From: Promethearchaeota archaeon
Lineage (GTDB): Archaea > Asgardarchaeota > Lokiarchaeia > Sigyniarchaeales > SOKP01
Direction of reading: 5' to 3'
Assembly: GCA_016926735.1 (NCBI GenBank)
Contig: JAFGOA010000014.1
Coordinates: forward strand, 1 to 64,000
Length of the DNA stretch: 64,000 nucleotides
Shown here: positions 17,223 through 25,289 of the stretch, in pieces
Layout: every line of letters begins with the position of its first letter
Numbering within the stretch: the stretch's first letter is position 1
Made by a program: the position numbers and the translations under genes
The notes under the pieces: model-generated
Told to the model about the DNA's origin: nothing
The model's input: the letters and a program-made list of their open reading frames with translations, nothing else
The model's database searches: none

Positions 17223-18377
17223 AACTAATTTTAAATCCTCAATAAATTTAGTTATATGAGGCCTTCTTACATGAGGCATAATAACTGCTCTTATAAGATT
17301 AAAATCATCAAATTTTCCTAGCATCCAATTAAGATTTTTCAATTTCTGATCAATCTCGCATAAATTATAGCCTCTTTCAGGCGTCATTCCAACAACATTC
17401 ATAACAGGATTCACAACTGTCTTAATTCCTTCTATCTCATCAATTTTATCCACTAAATATTGTGTATTCTCCATACATGTTTTAACTATCTTAATAAATC
17501 CATTTCTTCCTAAATTTTTTAATATCGCCCAAAAAGCAATAACAGTACCCCCAGTCCGAGTACCCACAATATGAAGATGTTTAAAATTACCCCCTGCTAA
17601 ATAAGGAATTTCAAATCCAGTTCTATGTAATATTTTTTCATTTCTTATGAATATTCCTCCTGAAGGGATAATACCCATTCCCATTTTATGAGGATCTGCT
17701 GTTATTGAATCAACTTCATTTACTGAAAAATCCCATTTAGGATATGAATATCCTAAATCATCTAAAAAAGGAAGTACAAATCCACCAAAAGCAGCATCTA
17801 CATGAAAGAAAATATTTTTATCCTTTATTAGATCTCCAATTGCTTCTATAGGATCAACCAATCCTAAAGAAGTTGTTCCTGCTATTCCAATAACCCCACA
17901 AGTATTTTTATTTATTAGTGATTCAAAATGTTCTAAATCTAATTGAAAATTTTTATTCAATCTTGCCTTTCTTAATCTTATATTCATTAAATCAGCAGCT
18001 TTATCAAAAGATATATGTGCTGTTATTGGAAGTACGATTTCAGGATTTTTTATATCTGGTCTTAATTTTTTTGCAATCCTAACCGCAATAAGATTTGATT
18101 CAGATCCTCCTGTTGTAAATGACCCTATTATATCTTTACCCTTAAATAAGGCTCCTATTTCAGATACTAGTTCTTTTTCTAATTCAGCTGTTCCTGGGAA
18201 GAGTCCAGGATCACCTAAATTTTTATTTAAATATTTATAATAAATTTCTTTACCAAAATCAAAAGCATTGGTACACATTGACCCTAAGATCGATCCAGAA
18301 TCATATTCAAAATCATTTGACAATTTTTTTTCTAATATATCTATTATTTCTTCCTTACTTATCCCTTTTTTTAACAT
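17214..18377 (-). CDS. mfnA: Group II PLP-dependent decarboxylase, MfnA family
   Basis: This matches the archaeal L-tyrosine/L-aspartate decarboxylase family. The PLP-binding signature is visible as HVDAAFGGFVLPFL and SITADPHKMG, with the Schiff-base lysine in the latter. TTGGSESNLIAVR lies earlier. At 387 residues it fits MfnA. In methanogens the enzyme makes tyramine for methanofuran, while in several other archaea it makes beta-alanine from aspartate for CoA. The window also encodes PanE and phosphopantoate-beta-alanine ligase and no methanofuran genes. Aspartate decarboxylation is therefore the better guess, but the substrate cannot be read directly. Confidence 0.88.
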   Translation of the reverse strand: MLKKGISKEEIIDILEKKLSNDFEYDSGSILGSMCTNAFDFGKEIYYKYLNKNLGDPGLFPGTAELEKELVSEIGALFKGKDIIGSFTTGGSESNLIAVRIAKKLRPDIKNPEIVLPITAHISFDKAADLMNIRLRKARLNKNFQLDLEHFESLINKNTCGVIGIAGTTSLGLVDPIEAIGDLIKDKNIFFHVDAAFGGFVLPFLDDLGYSYPKWDFSVNEVDSITADPHKMGMGIIPSGGIFIRNEKILHRTGFEIPYLAGGNFKHLHIVGTRTGGTVIAFWAILKNLGRNGFIKIVKTCMENTQYLVDKIDEIEGIKTVVNPVMNVVGMTPERGYNLCEIDQKLKNLNWMLGKFDDFNLIRAVIMPHVRRPHITKFIEDLKLVLG

Positions 18378-18557
18378 TTCTGGAGTTCTATAATATTAAC
18401 TATTTTGTAATTTTTATGTAGATTAGAAGATAATCTAATTTAAATAAAGTAATAAGAAAATAATTAAATCTTATTATCTCATCTATTATATTAAAAGATT
18501 TATTTCTTAAATATTATATTTTAATTTATTTTAAAATTATATTTTAATCCTTAGGAT

Positions 18558-18875
18558 TTATTCAAACCTGTAATTATCTCTTCTATCAAATTTTTCAATC
18601 GATTTAAGGATCTCTTGACTCAAATCTACCTTATAATGATTTGCTATACAAATTAAAGCAAATAATGTATCTGCTAATTCTGATGCAATATTATCCTTTA
18701 ATTCACAATTTTTTTTTGGTTTAAAACCCTCTTTTGAGTTTATTTCCCTGCTTAATTCTCCTAATTCTTCTATTAATGCTGCTAACATTGCTAAAGGATG
18801 CCAATAACCTCCATGGTTGGTTATCCAAAGATCAACAAGTTTTTGAATATCAGATAATGTATTATTTTTATTCAT
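18558..18875 (-). CDS. MazG-like nucleotide pyrophosphohydrolase
   Basis: This 105-residue all-alpha NTP pyrophosphohydrolase carries the metal-binding EELGELSREI and ELADTLFALICIAN motifs (ExxE and ExxD). Family members hydrolyse non-canonical or excess nucleoside triphosphates to monophosphates. The size is that of a single-domain MazG/dCTPase-like protein. It sits alone, in the same direction as its neighbours. Confidence 0.85.
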   Translation of the reverse strand: MNKNNTLSDIQKLVDLWITNHGGYWHPLAMLAALIEELGELSREINSKEGFKPKKNCELKDNIASELADTLFALICIANHYKVDLSQEILKSIEKFDRRDNYRFE

Positions 18876-18948
18876 AATTCAAACTAAATATAATTTACAT
18901 ATATTTTTAAACAATTAAATAAGAAATAAAAAAAATATAAATAATAAC

Positions 18949-19308
18949 TTACCAGAGATATACTCCCAACGGAAGAATTGTAAAAAGACCTAATAATAAT
19001 AGTCCTAATAACCAATCATTTACTAATTGTTTCTTTTTTTCTCTGTTATTTTTAATATTCCAAACAACTCCAAATGAAAATGCTGAAGCTGTCCCAGTAA
19101 AAGCAAGATATGTAAGACTATAAACATCTGCTTGGATATCTATATATGGTACATCTAAAATAAAATCAAAAATCAACCAAACACCTAAAAAACCAATTAT
19201 GGCTAATAAATATAACCAACCCATAAAAATAATACTTCTTTCTAATCTTATATCTGTTTCATATGAACCAGGAACATTTTGTAAATTCTTCTTTTTATAT
19301 TTTGACAT
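18949..19308 (-). CDS. Small membrane protein, three TM segments
   Basis: The family is not recognised. The 119-residue protein has a charged N-terminal tail and hydrophobic segments at about residues 26-50, 63-83 and 97-118. A basic loop (KNNREKKKQ) lies between the last two. By the positive-inside rule that loop should be cytoplasmic. It lies upstream of MazG and downstream of NAC, on the same strand. Confidence 0.65.
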   Translation of the reverse strand: MSKYKKKNLQNVPGSYETDIRLERSIIFMGWLYLLAIIGFLGVWLIFDFILDVPYIDIQADVYSLTYLAFTGTASAFSFGVVWNIKNNREKKKQLVNDWLLGLLLLGLFTILPLGVYLW

Positions 19309-19384
19309 CTGAGATCTTGTTTGTATTGATTAATATAATTTTAAATGTATTATCATTCTTAATCTTTTTTTTTATCAGAAAAAT

Positions 19385-19903
19385 TTATCTATTCTTAAGT
19401 TGAACGATCGCTTTTGCAATATCACCATCACAATCCCTTAATACGGCTTCAGCTTCATCTTTTCCTACATTTGCTTGAGCTGCTACTAACATAATATCAT
19501 CTTCTGTGATTTTTGGGCTTACTTCTTCATTATCTATAATTTCATTGGATTCTTCTTCAATTATCTCTAAATTTTGATTAATATTTACCTCACCAGGAGA
19601 AAATTCTTCAGATTCTCCAATAATCTGAAAAATTGATTGTCCCATCTGTTCCATTTGAATCACTTCAGGTTGATTAATTACTATTGTTTTATTAGGCCCC
19701 TCGATAATAACTCTAGTTGCTTCTATTTGATCCATATCAATTCCTTGTTGTTGCATCTTTCTTCGCATTGCTCTTGAGCCATATTGTTGTCCTGGTTTCT
19801 TCTTAACAGGAGTTGGTCTTTTTGGTTTATTATTCTGTTTTTTTTGCATTTCTTTTGGTAATTTCATATTATCACACTTTATTTTTTTTTTTGGTTTTAT
19901 CAT
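19385..19903 (-). CDS. nac: Nascent polypeptide-associated complex protein (NAC alpha)
   Basis: This ribosome-associated factor binds emerging polypeptides. The basic N-terminal region (RRKMQQQGIDM) precedes the NAC beta-barrel domain (ATRVIIEGPNKTIVINQPEVIQMEQMGQSIFQIIGE). After an acidic linker comes a C-terminal UBA domain (DIMLVAAQANVGKDEAEAVLRDCDGDIAKAIVQL). The listed ATG directly follows the stop of the PUA gene. An internal ATG at 19867, preceded by GTGATAAT, would give a 160-residue protein closer to other archaeal NACs. The PUA gene upstream and PAN form a protein-quality neighbourhood with it. Confidence 0.93.
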   Translation of the reverse strand: MIKPKKKIKCDNMKLPKEMQKKQNNKPKRPTPVKKKPGQQYGSRAMRRKMQQQGIDMDQIEATRVIIEGPNKTIVINQPEVIQMEQMGQSIFQIIGESEEFSPGEVNINQNLEIIEEESNEIIDNEEVSPKITEDDIMLVAAQANVGKDEAEAVLRDCDGDIAKAIVQLKNR

Positions 19904-20389
19904 TTAAGTATCTTTAATTCCTTTTCTTACATCAATAGCAATTCCTCTTTTAAAATTCTTTATAGAATAAATAGGTAACTTTACTCTTCCTAACGCTAAT
20001 AAATCTCCTTTCTCATTTACAATAATTACTTCATCTTGAGGTCTTAAATTTTCATCGATATCTAATACATGTTTACAAAAAACATTTCTTCCTTTCTTTA
20101 TAAATTCAGATACATCATTTTCCACTATAGCTCTTAATCTAGGATAAGATGTCTTCTCAAGAATTTTCTGTGCTGAAAGAATTGATAAGCTAAAAAATCC
20201 ATTTGTTGGTCTAAGAGATAATAATAATTCTTTATCAAGATAGATATATCGAATCTTATCAGTATTTTTTGATCGTTTAATTTCAATATTCTTTTCATCC
20301 TCAAATAAAATATCTGTAATTTCTGGAGAAAATTGATAATCAGAAATTGCTTTGATTTTTCTAAATGCTAATAATTGTTCTACATCCAT
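19904..20389 (-). CDS. PUA-domain protein
   Basis: This 161-residue protein ends in a PUA RNA-binding domain (about residues 80-160: RLRAIVENDVSEFIKKGRNVFCKHVLDID, LRPQDEVIIVNEKGDLLALGRVKL). The N-terminal part resembles the pre-PUA module seen in archaeal tRNA-guanine transglycosylases and their stand-alone relatives. No catalytic domain is present. It presumably binds tRNA or rRNA. It abuts the NAC gene (TAA then ATG), which suggests one transcript. Confidence 0.82.
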   Translation of the reverse strand: MDVEQLLAFRKIKAISDYQFSPEITDILFEDEKNIEIKRSKNTDKIRYIYLDKELLLSLRPTNGFFSLSILSAQKILEKTSYPRLRAIVENDVSEFIKKGRNVFCKHVLDIDENLRPQDEVIIVNEKGDLLALGRVKLPIYSIKNFKRGIAIDVRKGIKDT

Positions 20390-20457
20390 TCTTATGTGAA
20401 ATTAAATATAATAATTAATAAAATAAATTATTGAATAAAAAATGTTCAATTTTAAAA

Positions 20458-21669
20458 TTAGGAATATAGTCTTGATTCAATACAATTATTTTTTACTTTA
20501 TTCATAACCTTATCAATTGCATTGAGGAAATCTTCATCCTTTATTATATCAGAATCTCTTCTAATAGCAAACATACCTGCCTCAGTACATATGGCTTTTA
20601 TATCCGCTCCTGTTGTTCCTTCTGTAATTTTAATATATTTATTAAGATTATCTCTATTTTCAATATTTAATTTCCTTATATGAATTTTAAAAATAGATTC
20701 TCTTTCAACTTCATTTGGTATTTGAAATTCTATCATCCGATCAAATCTTCCGGGACGTAGTAAAGCAGGATCTAAAATATCGACTCTATTTGTAGCACCA
20801 ATAATTTTTACATCTCCTCTAGATTCAAAACCATCAAGTTCACTTAATAATTGCATGAGTGTTCTTTGAACCTCTCTATCTCCAGAAGTAGCAATTTTTA
20901 ATCTTTGAGATCCAATAGCATCTAATTCATCAATAAATAAGATAGTTGGTGCTTTTTCTTTTGCCAAATTAAAAATCTCTCTCACTAAACGTGCTCCTTC
21001 TCCAATAAATTTTTGTACCAATTCAGATCCAATTATTCTAATAAATGATGCTTCTGTTTCATGAGCAACTGCTTTTGCTACTAATGTTTTTCCTGTTCCA
21101 GGAGCGCCATGTAATAAAACACCTTTAGGAGGATCTATTCCGATTTTAGCAAATAATTCTGGTTTTTTTAAAGGTAATTCTACAGTTTCTCTCACTTCTA
21201 ATAATTGTTCTTCAAGTCCACCTATATCATTATAAGTTACATCTGGAACTCCATCTATCACTTCCATACCTTTTACAAATGGATCTAATTTTGTTGGTAG
21301 AATTTCCATTATTGCAAATGTTCTCTGATTAAGAGCAACCCTCATACCTGAATATAATTTATCATTCTTTACTTTTCGACTAGCATTTACCACGAAACTT
21401 GGCCCTGTTGAGCTTTTAACTATTGCTCTTCCTTTATTCTCATCTAAAATATCTATTACAGTAGCAGATACTAATGGAGGTTCTCTTAAACGATCGATTT
21501 CATTTCTTAGACTATGTAATTCCTGTTCTAATCTTAATCTTTCAGCATCTAATAATTGCTTTTCTGTTTCTAAATTTCGAAGTCTTTTTTCCAGATGCCT
21601 CGTATAAGTGATTAGATACTCTCCATCTTTTGTTTCTTTTTCCTTTTTTTTGATCTTTGTTGTTGTCAA
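20458..21669 (-). CDS. pan: Proteasome-activating nucleotidase PAN (AAA+)
   Basis: This is the archaeal homologue of the 19S Rpt ATPases, which unfolds substrates for the 20S proteasome. The N-terminal coiled coil (about residues 25-63) is followed by an OB domain. The AAA+ core then has Walker A GAPGTGKT (188-195), Walker [13 protein letters not shown], and arginine-finger region [18 protein letters not shown]. The C-terminus ends LYS, a hydrophobic-Tyr-X motif of the kind that docks into 20S alpha-subunit pockets. At 403 residues it has the usual length. It leads the PAN - PUA - NAC run. Confidence 0.97.
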   Translation of the reverse strand: MTTTKIKKKEKETKDGEYLITYTRHLEKRLRNLETEKQLLDAERLRLEQELHSLRNEIDRLREPPLVSATVIDILDENKGRAIVKSSTGPSFVVNASRKVKNDKLYSGMRVALNQRTFAIMEILPTKLDPFVKGMEVIDGVPDVTYNDIGGLEEQLLEVRETVELPLKKPELFAKIGIDPPKGVLLHGAPGTGKTLVAKAVAHETEASFIRIIGSELVQKFIGEGARLVREIFNLAKEKAPTILFIDELDAIGSQRLKIATSGDREVQRTLMQLLSELDGFESRGDVKIIGATNRVDILDPALLRPGRFDRMIEFQIPNEVERESIFKIHIRKLNIENRDNLNKYIKITEGTTGADIKAICTEAGMFAIRRDSDIIKDEDFLNAIDKVMNKVKNNCIESRLYS

Positions 21670-21746
21670 ATAGAATTTACCATATTTATTTTTTATTTTT
21701 TCTCTTATTTTATTAAAGATCCTCTACAAATTTATATTTATTTATA

Positions 21747-21772
21747 TCTCCTTTTGTGTTTAAAAAAGGAGA
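21747..21772. promoter_or_regulatory. Inverted repeat upstream of pan
   Basis: TCTCCTTTT and AAAAAGGAGA are separated by about seven bases, roughly 80 bases before the pan start codon. They could be a hairpin in the pan leader or a palindromic operator. In the opposite direction no gene ends here, so a terminator is unlikely. Confidence 0.45.
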
Positions 21773-21871
21773 GCTATAAAAAATTTTTACTTTATATTAT
21801 ATCAACTGTTTATTAAAAAAACTTATAATTTCCTATATAAATCAAAAATTCTTTCACTCTCTTCTATTTTA

Positions 21872-21914
21872 AATTGCTATTTTTCTCACTGAAAGATAGT
21901 TGATGAAAGCAATT
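21872..21914 (+). ncRNA. Candidate structured RNA element
   Basis: An outer 7-bp stem (AATTGCT/AGCAATT) encloses a 9-bp hairpin with a TCACT loop and one G-U pair. CTGA and TGATGA sequences lie close together, as in the internal D'-C' boxes of archaeal C/D guide RNAs. The outer C and D boxes are not obvious, so this remains a candidate only. Confidence 0.3.
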
Positions 21915-22147
21915 GTTGGGATAACTCTGTAAATTCAAAGAATGCGTTGTTAAAGATGTAAGTCAAGATTATGAATTATATCATTTTATATCAATTATAT
22001 CTGTTTGAAAGAACGGAGAAAAAAAGAAAAGAAACTAGTCTTTTAAAAAAAAATTTCCTTGAAAGAAGGTGTTTTCTTGAGTAATCATGATAAATTATAA
22101 GAGTTACGAATATAATATTTACATAAATAAAATAAAAATTGAAAATC

Positions 22148-22681
22148 ATGTCTCATAATAAAAAACATGATTTAGATAAAGAATGCCCAATATGTGGAGG
22201 AATTATTTGGGGTAGAGGATATCCTACTCTGATCGAAGGAGCTAAAATTGATGTTTGTCAAAATTGTGCTCAACATGGGAAAAAAATCTATTCTCCTCAA
22301 AAAAAAACCTTTAATAAGATCAATTATTCAAATCAAAAGAAAATACCCTCTAAAAAAGTTCAAGGTTTTTCAGAAAGGACAACAAAACCTGAATTAGAGA
22401 TTGTTGATGACTATTTCGAAAAAATCCGTAAAATAAGACAAAAAAATAACCTAACTCAAGAGCAATTTGCTCAAACTATTCACGAAAAAGAATCATTGAT
22501 AAAAAGAATTGAAGCTAATAAAGTAGTCCCCTCTTTAGAATTAGCAAAAAAAATTGAAAATGAATATCAAATCAAATTGATACATCAAGAAGATGTTGCA
22601 GATGTAAAAACAGATAAATATATGAAAAAAAATAAGGGTTCTACGCTTGGAGATCTTGCGTTTATAAAAAAGAAAAAATAA
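22148..22681 (+). CDS. Multiprotein bridging factor 1 (MBF1)
   Basis: This is an archaeal/eukaryotic transcription-associated and ribosome-associated factor. The N-terminal zinc ribbon (CPICGGIIWGRGYPTLIEGAKIDVCQNCAQHGK) is followed by a basic linker. A Cro/C1-type helix-turn-helix then follows (IRKIRQKNNLTQEQFAQTIHEKESLIKRIE). A lysine-rich C-terminal tail ends the protein. The track begins at TTG 22139, but ATG 22148 is the more natural start and gives 177 residues. It is divergent from pan across a long structured spacer and convergent with TFE. Confidence 0.92.
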   Translation: MSHNKKHDLDKECPICGGIIWGRGYPTLIEGAKIDVCQNCAQHGKKIYSPQKKTFNKINYSNQKKIPSKKVQGFSERTTKPELEIVDDYFEKIRKIRQKNNLTQEQFAQTIHEKESLIKRIEANKVVPSLELAKKIENEYQIKLIHQEDVADVKTDKYMKKNKGSTLGDLAFIKKKK

Positions 22682-22690
22682 TAAATAATG

Positions 22691-23278
22691 TTAATCAATA
22701 GATAATTTTATTTTTTTATTTTGTACTATTTTTTCCTTTAAGAATTCTTTTATATCTTGATTTTCCTGAGCTACTAATTTGCCTCCACATTCTGGGCAAC
22801 GAAAATTTAACTCAAATGCTTCACTGAAGGGATATTTTATATTATTATCATCACATTCTTCACAAGCAAAAAAATAATTTTCTCTTTCATATTCTAATCT
22901 ATCTCTTAGTTTTTGTCTTAAGAGATTTTTTTTTTCCAATAAGATTTCCTCAATAAGATCAAATTCATGCCACCAGAAATAAATAAACCACCCTGTTGAT
23001 TTATCTCGTATCCGTCGAAATTGTGCTAATTTTTCTGAATATAATTTATATAAGGTTTTGCGAACAGTATTTAACTTTAAAATTTCTTCATCATTTGGCT
23101 CAAAATCTTTTTGACCTTTAATTCTTTCTTTTATATTTTCAGTAATATCCTCATCAGTAATATCTTCATCTACTGAATTTAATAATTCTTTTCCTACTTC
23201 TATTGCAATTTCTCCACCTATGATATATAAAAAAGATTGCAATAAAGGATCAAGTTCAGTCATATTTGGTTTACTCAT
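22691..23278 (-). CDS. tfe: Transcription factor E alpha subunit (TFE/TFIIE-alpha)
   Basis: This archaeal basal factor helps open the promoter with RNA polymerase. An N-terminal extended winged helix (about residues 8-90, including LNTVRKTLYKLYSEKLAQFRRIRDKSTGWFIYFWW) precedes a coiled linker. A C-terminal zinc ribbon follows (CEEC...CPECGGKL). The length of 195 residues fits the archaeal family. It lies between MBF1 and an unknown gene, about 2 kb from rpoB, giving a transcription-centred neighbourhood. Confidence 0.92.
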   Translation of the reverse strand: MSKPNMTELDPLLQSFLYIIGGEIAIEVGKELLNSVDEDITDEDITENIKERIKGQKDFEPNDEEILKLNTVRKTLYKLYSEKLAQFRRIRDKSTGWFIYFWWHEFDLIEEILLEKKNLLRQKLRDRLEYERENYFFACEECDDNNIKYPFSEAFELNFRCPECGGKLVAQENQDIKEFLKEKIVQNKKIKLSID

Positions 23279-23312
23279 ATAAAGTGATATATTATGTTAA
23301 ATCTTTAATATA

Positions 23313-24101
23313 TTATACTATAATAGAATATTGTTTTTCATAAGATTCATCATCAATTGTTACCGTTCGAATGAGTTTGCCTTTTCTTATTGCCATAATT
23401 CTCAGCATCATAGAATTCTTTTCATTTTTTGGTAATTCAAGATCTTCAATTTTATAATTATTCAATATAGTAATTTTTTTCCAATTTTCATTTAATTCCG
23501 ATTTAAAATCCCTTATTAGATTCTCAATAACTTTTTCAAGATTATTTTTAGTATTTGGAATGTCTCCTTTACAAAAGCCTATTCTTTGAGCTATATCATC
23601 TTCTTCAGGTTTCTTTTTTGATGGTTGAGGCAATCTTTTATTAGTCGTAACTTTGCTTGATTTATCTGCGGCAACACATGATAATAATAAATATCCAGAT
23701 TCTCTAATTATTTCTATTGCTTTTAATAATACTGTTTTATCTACTTCTCCTTTTATATCTGCTTTATAATTTTTTGTTTTTCCTGTTGATGCTTTTAATT
23801 TCCAATGGAGACCTATTTCTTTAAGTGTATCATTAATATCTCTTCCTGTAAAAAGAAGCCCCGTTACTGAAATACTGTCGCCAGGTATTGCTTCTACAAC
23901 AAACTCTTGTATAATATCTTCATACTCTAATGATGCTTTGAATGAAATCTTGGATGATGTTCTGCGAATCTCAATTGCTGGTCCAATAAATATTCCTTTT
24001 GAAAAACGATAAAAATGACGATGAACATCCATATGTTCTTTAGCAGGATTTTTTAATATAGGATTTTCTATAATTTGGTTTAAAAAATGCATATTTATCA
24101 A
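23313..24101 (-). CDS. Hypothetical protein, 262 aa
   Basis: I do not recognise this protein. It looks soluble and alpha/beta, with an N-terminal strand-rich half (HRHFYRFSKGIFIGPAIEIRR..., VEAIPGDSISVTGLLFTGRDI). A basic Pro/Lys-rich linker follows around residue 160 and then a helical C-terminal third. No catalytic motif stands out. It lies upstream of TFE in the same direction, 34 bases away, and could be co-transcribed with it. Confidence 0.6.
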   Translation of the reverse strand: MINMHFLNQIIENPILKNPAKEHMDVHRHFYRFSKGIFIGPAIEIRRTSSKISFKASLEYEDIIQEFVVEAIPGDSISVTGLLFTGRDINDTLKEIGLHWKLKASTGKTKNYKADIKGEVDKTVLLKAIEIIRESGYLLLSCVAADKSSKVTTNKRLPQPSKKKPEEDDIAQRIGFCKGDIPNTKNNLEKVIENLIRDFKSELNENWKKITILNNYKIEDLELPKNEKNSMMLRIMAIRKGKLIRTVTIDDESYEKQYSIIV

Positions 24102-24406
24102 TTCTTTACTATATTCAATATTCTATACTGTTAATATATTAGATAAAGGACTCATAACTTTAAACTTTTATTGTAGTAATTAATTGCTTTTTCCAGTTAA
24201 TATCCTAAAAATCATGATGAAATAGTAGAAGAATTACTCAAGAATTATCTTTTTTTATACTAGTTTCTAGATCTGTTCCAATATTTAACAACAGATAGAT
24301 TATGTTTTTTTTTTATTATAATTATATAACTATTAGTAAATTTAAAATTTAAAAATACATTAATATTGCTGTAAATAATAACTTTAGATTTAGATTGGTT
24401 TTTTAC

Positions 24407-24610
24407 ATGTTAAGTCAAATTACAGATCCTTTACTATGGAGTTTAGCTTGGTTATTCATCATCATGGGGATGATTGTTTTTATACTATTACTTGTATATG
24501 TAAAATATGGAAGAGAGTTATCTATTAAATATTCTATAATATTCATTTTAATAGCTTCTGTACTTTTAGCATTTTCAATTCATTTCTTTCTACTAAGCTT
24601 TGGGATATAA
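24407..24610 (+). CDS. Small membrane protein, two TM segments
   Basis: The 67-residue protein has hydrophobic segments at about residues 10-32 and 44-65 joined by a short basic loop (YVKYGRELS). The family is not recognised. The track uses TTG 24395, but ATG 24407 is preferred. It precedes another small membrane protein on the same strand, and the 290 bases before it are AT-rich without other features. Confidence 0.55.
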   Translation: MLSQITDPLLWSLAWLFIIMGMIVFILLLVYVKYGRELSIKYSIIFILIASVLLAFSIHFFLLSFGI

Positions 24611-24734
24611 TATACTAAATATTACTTTTTCTTCTATTTTTCAAAATATAATTTTTAATGTTAAGGTTTAAAAAAAATGTAATCTGTAACTTTATAATTA
24701 TCTCTAAAAATAATTAACAGGTTAGAAATATAAA

Positions 24735-25187
24735 ATGTTACTTCAAAATAATGATACAATAATTTATGTTCTGGCTATATTAATAGCTACAGTCATTATA
24801 GGACTAATAATATACATTACCGTAATTCTTGTAGAATCAAAACATAAAGCTTCAGATAAAGCTTTATTGATTTTTCTATTAGCTCTTATAATTGTGGTTG
24901 TTATACCGATTCTTTTAGCAGTCATTGCTACAGTTTTAGATGCAATTGGAGACCCTTTAACTCAATTAAGAGATCCCCCCACACATAATTTCTTATTATA
25001 TTTGGTTCCGATTTTTGGATTCTTGTTGATTTTGGTTTGTACCAAATTTTTGATCGATCTTGATTGGAGTTCAGCATTATGGATTGCATTGTTAGCTATA
25101 TTTTTCCTATATATAATATTTACTGTAATTCCTGAATTATATACATTTATATGGGAGTTGGCTGGCCAGGGTCCACCCCCAATATAG
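24735..25187 (+). CDS. Membrane protein, four TM segments
   Basis: This 150-residue protein has four strongly hydrophobic stretches (about residues 9-33, 43-67, 84-106 and 113-135). A short loop containing DAIGDPLTQLRDPPTHN separates the second and third. The C-terminus ends in GQGPPPI. The family is not recognised. It is convergent with rpoB and about 125 bases after the other small membrane protein. Confidence 0.65.
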   Translation: MLLQNNDTIIYVLAILIATVIIGLIIYITVILVESKHKASDKALLIFLLALIIVVVIPILLAVIATVLDAIGDPLTQLRDPPTHNFLLYLVPIFGFLLILVCTKFLIDLDWSSALWIALLAIFFLYIIFTVIPELYTFIWELAGQGPPPI

Positions 25188-25289
25188 TTTAATATTAAAT
25201 TTTTTTTCTTTTTTTCTTAATAAAATTGAATTTACAAATAATTTAAAAAAAGCAAAATAAAAAGATATAAAAAATTTTGACAATTTAAA

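Larger units (their letters stand above)
21670..22138. other. 470-base intergenic region with structured elements
   Basis: No convincing ORF is seen between the divergent pan and MBF1 genes. It holds a 9-bp inverted repeat TCTCCTTTT/AAAAAGGAGA (21747-21772). It also holds a 9-bp hairpin CTATTTTTC-TCACT-GAAAGATAG (21877-21899) nested in AATTGCT/AGCAATT (21872-21914), with a TGATGA box just inside. The elements may be operators, leader structures or a small RNA. Promoters for both genes must lie here. Confidence 0.5.
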
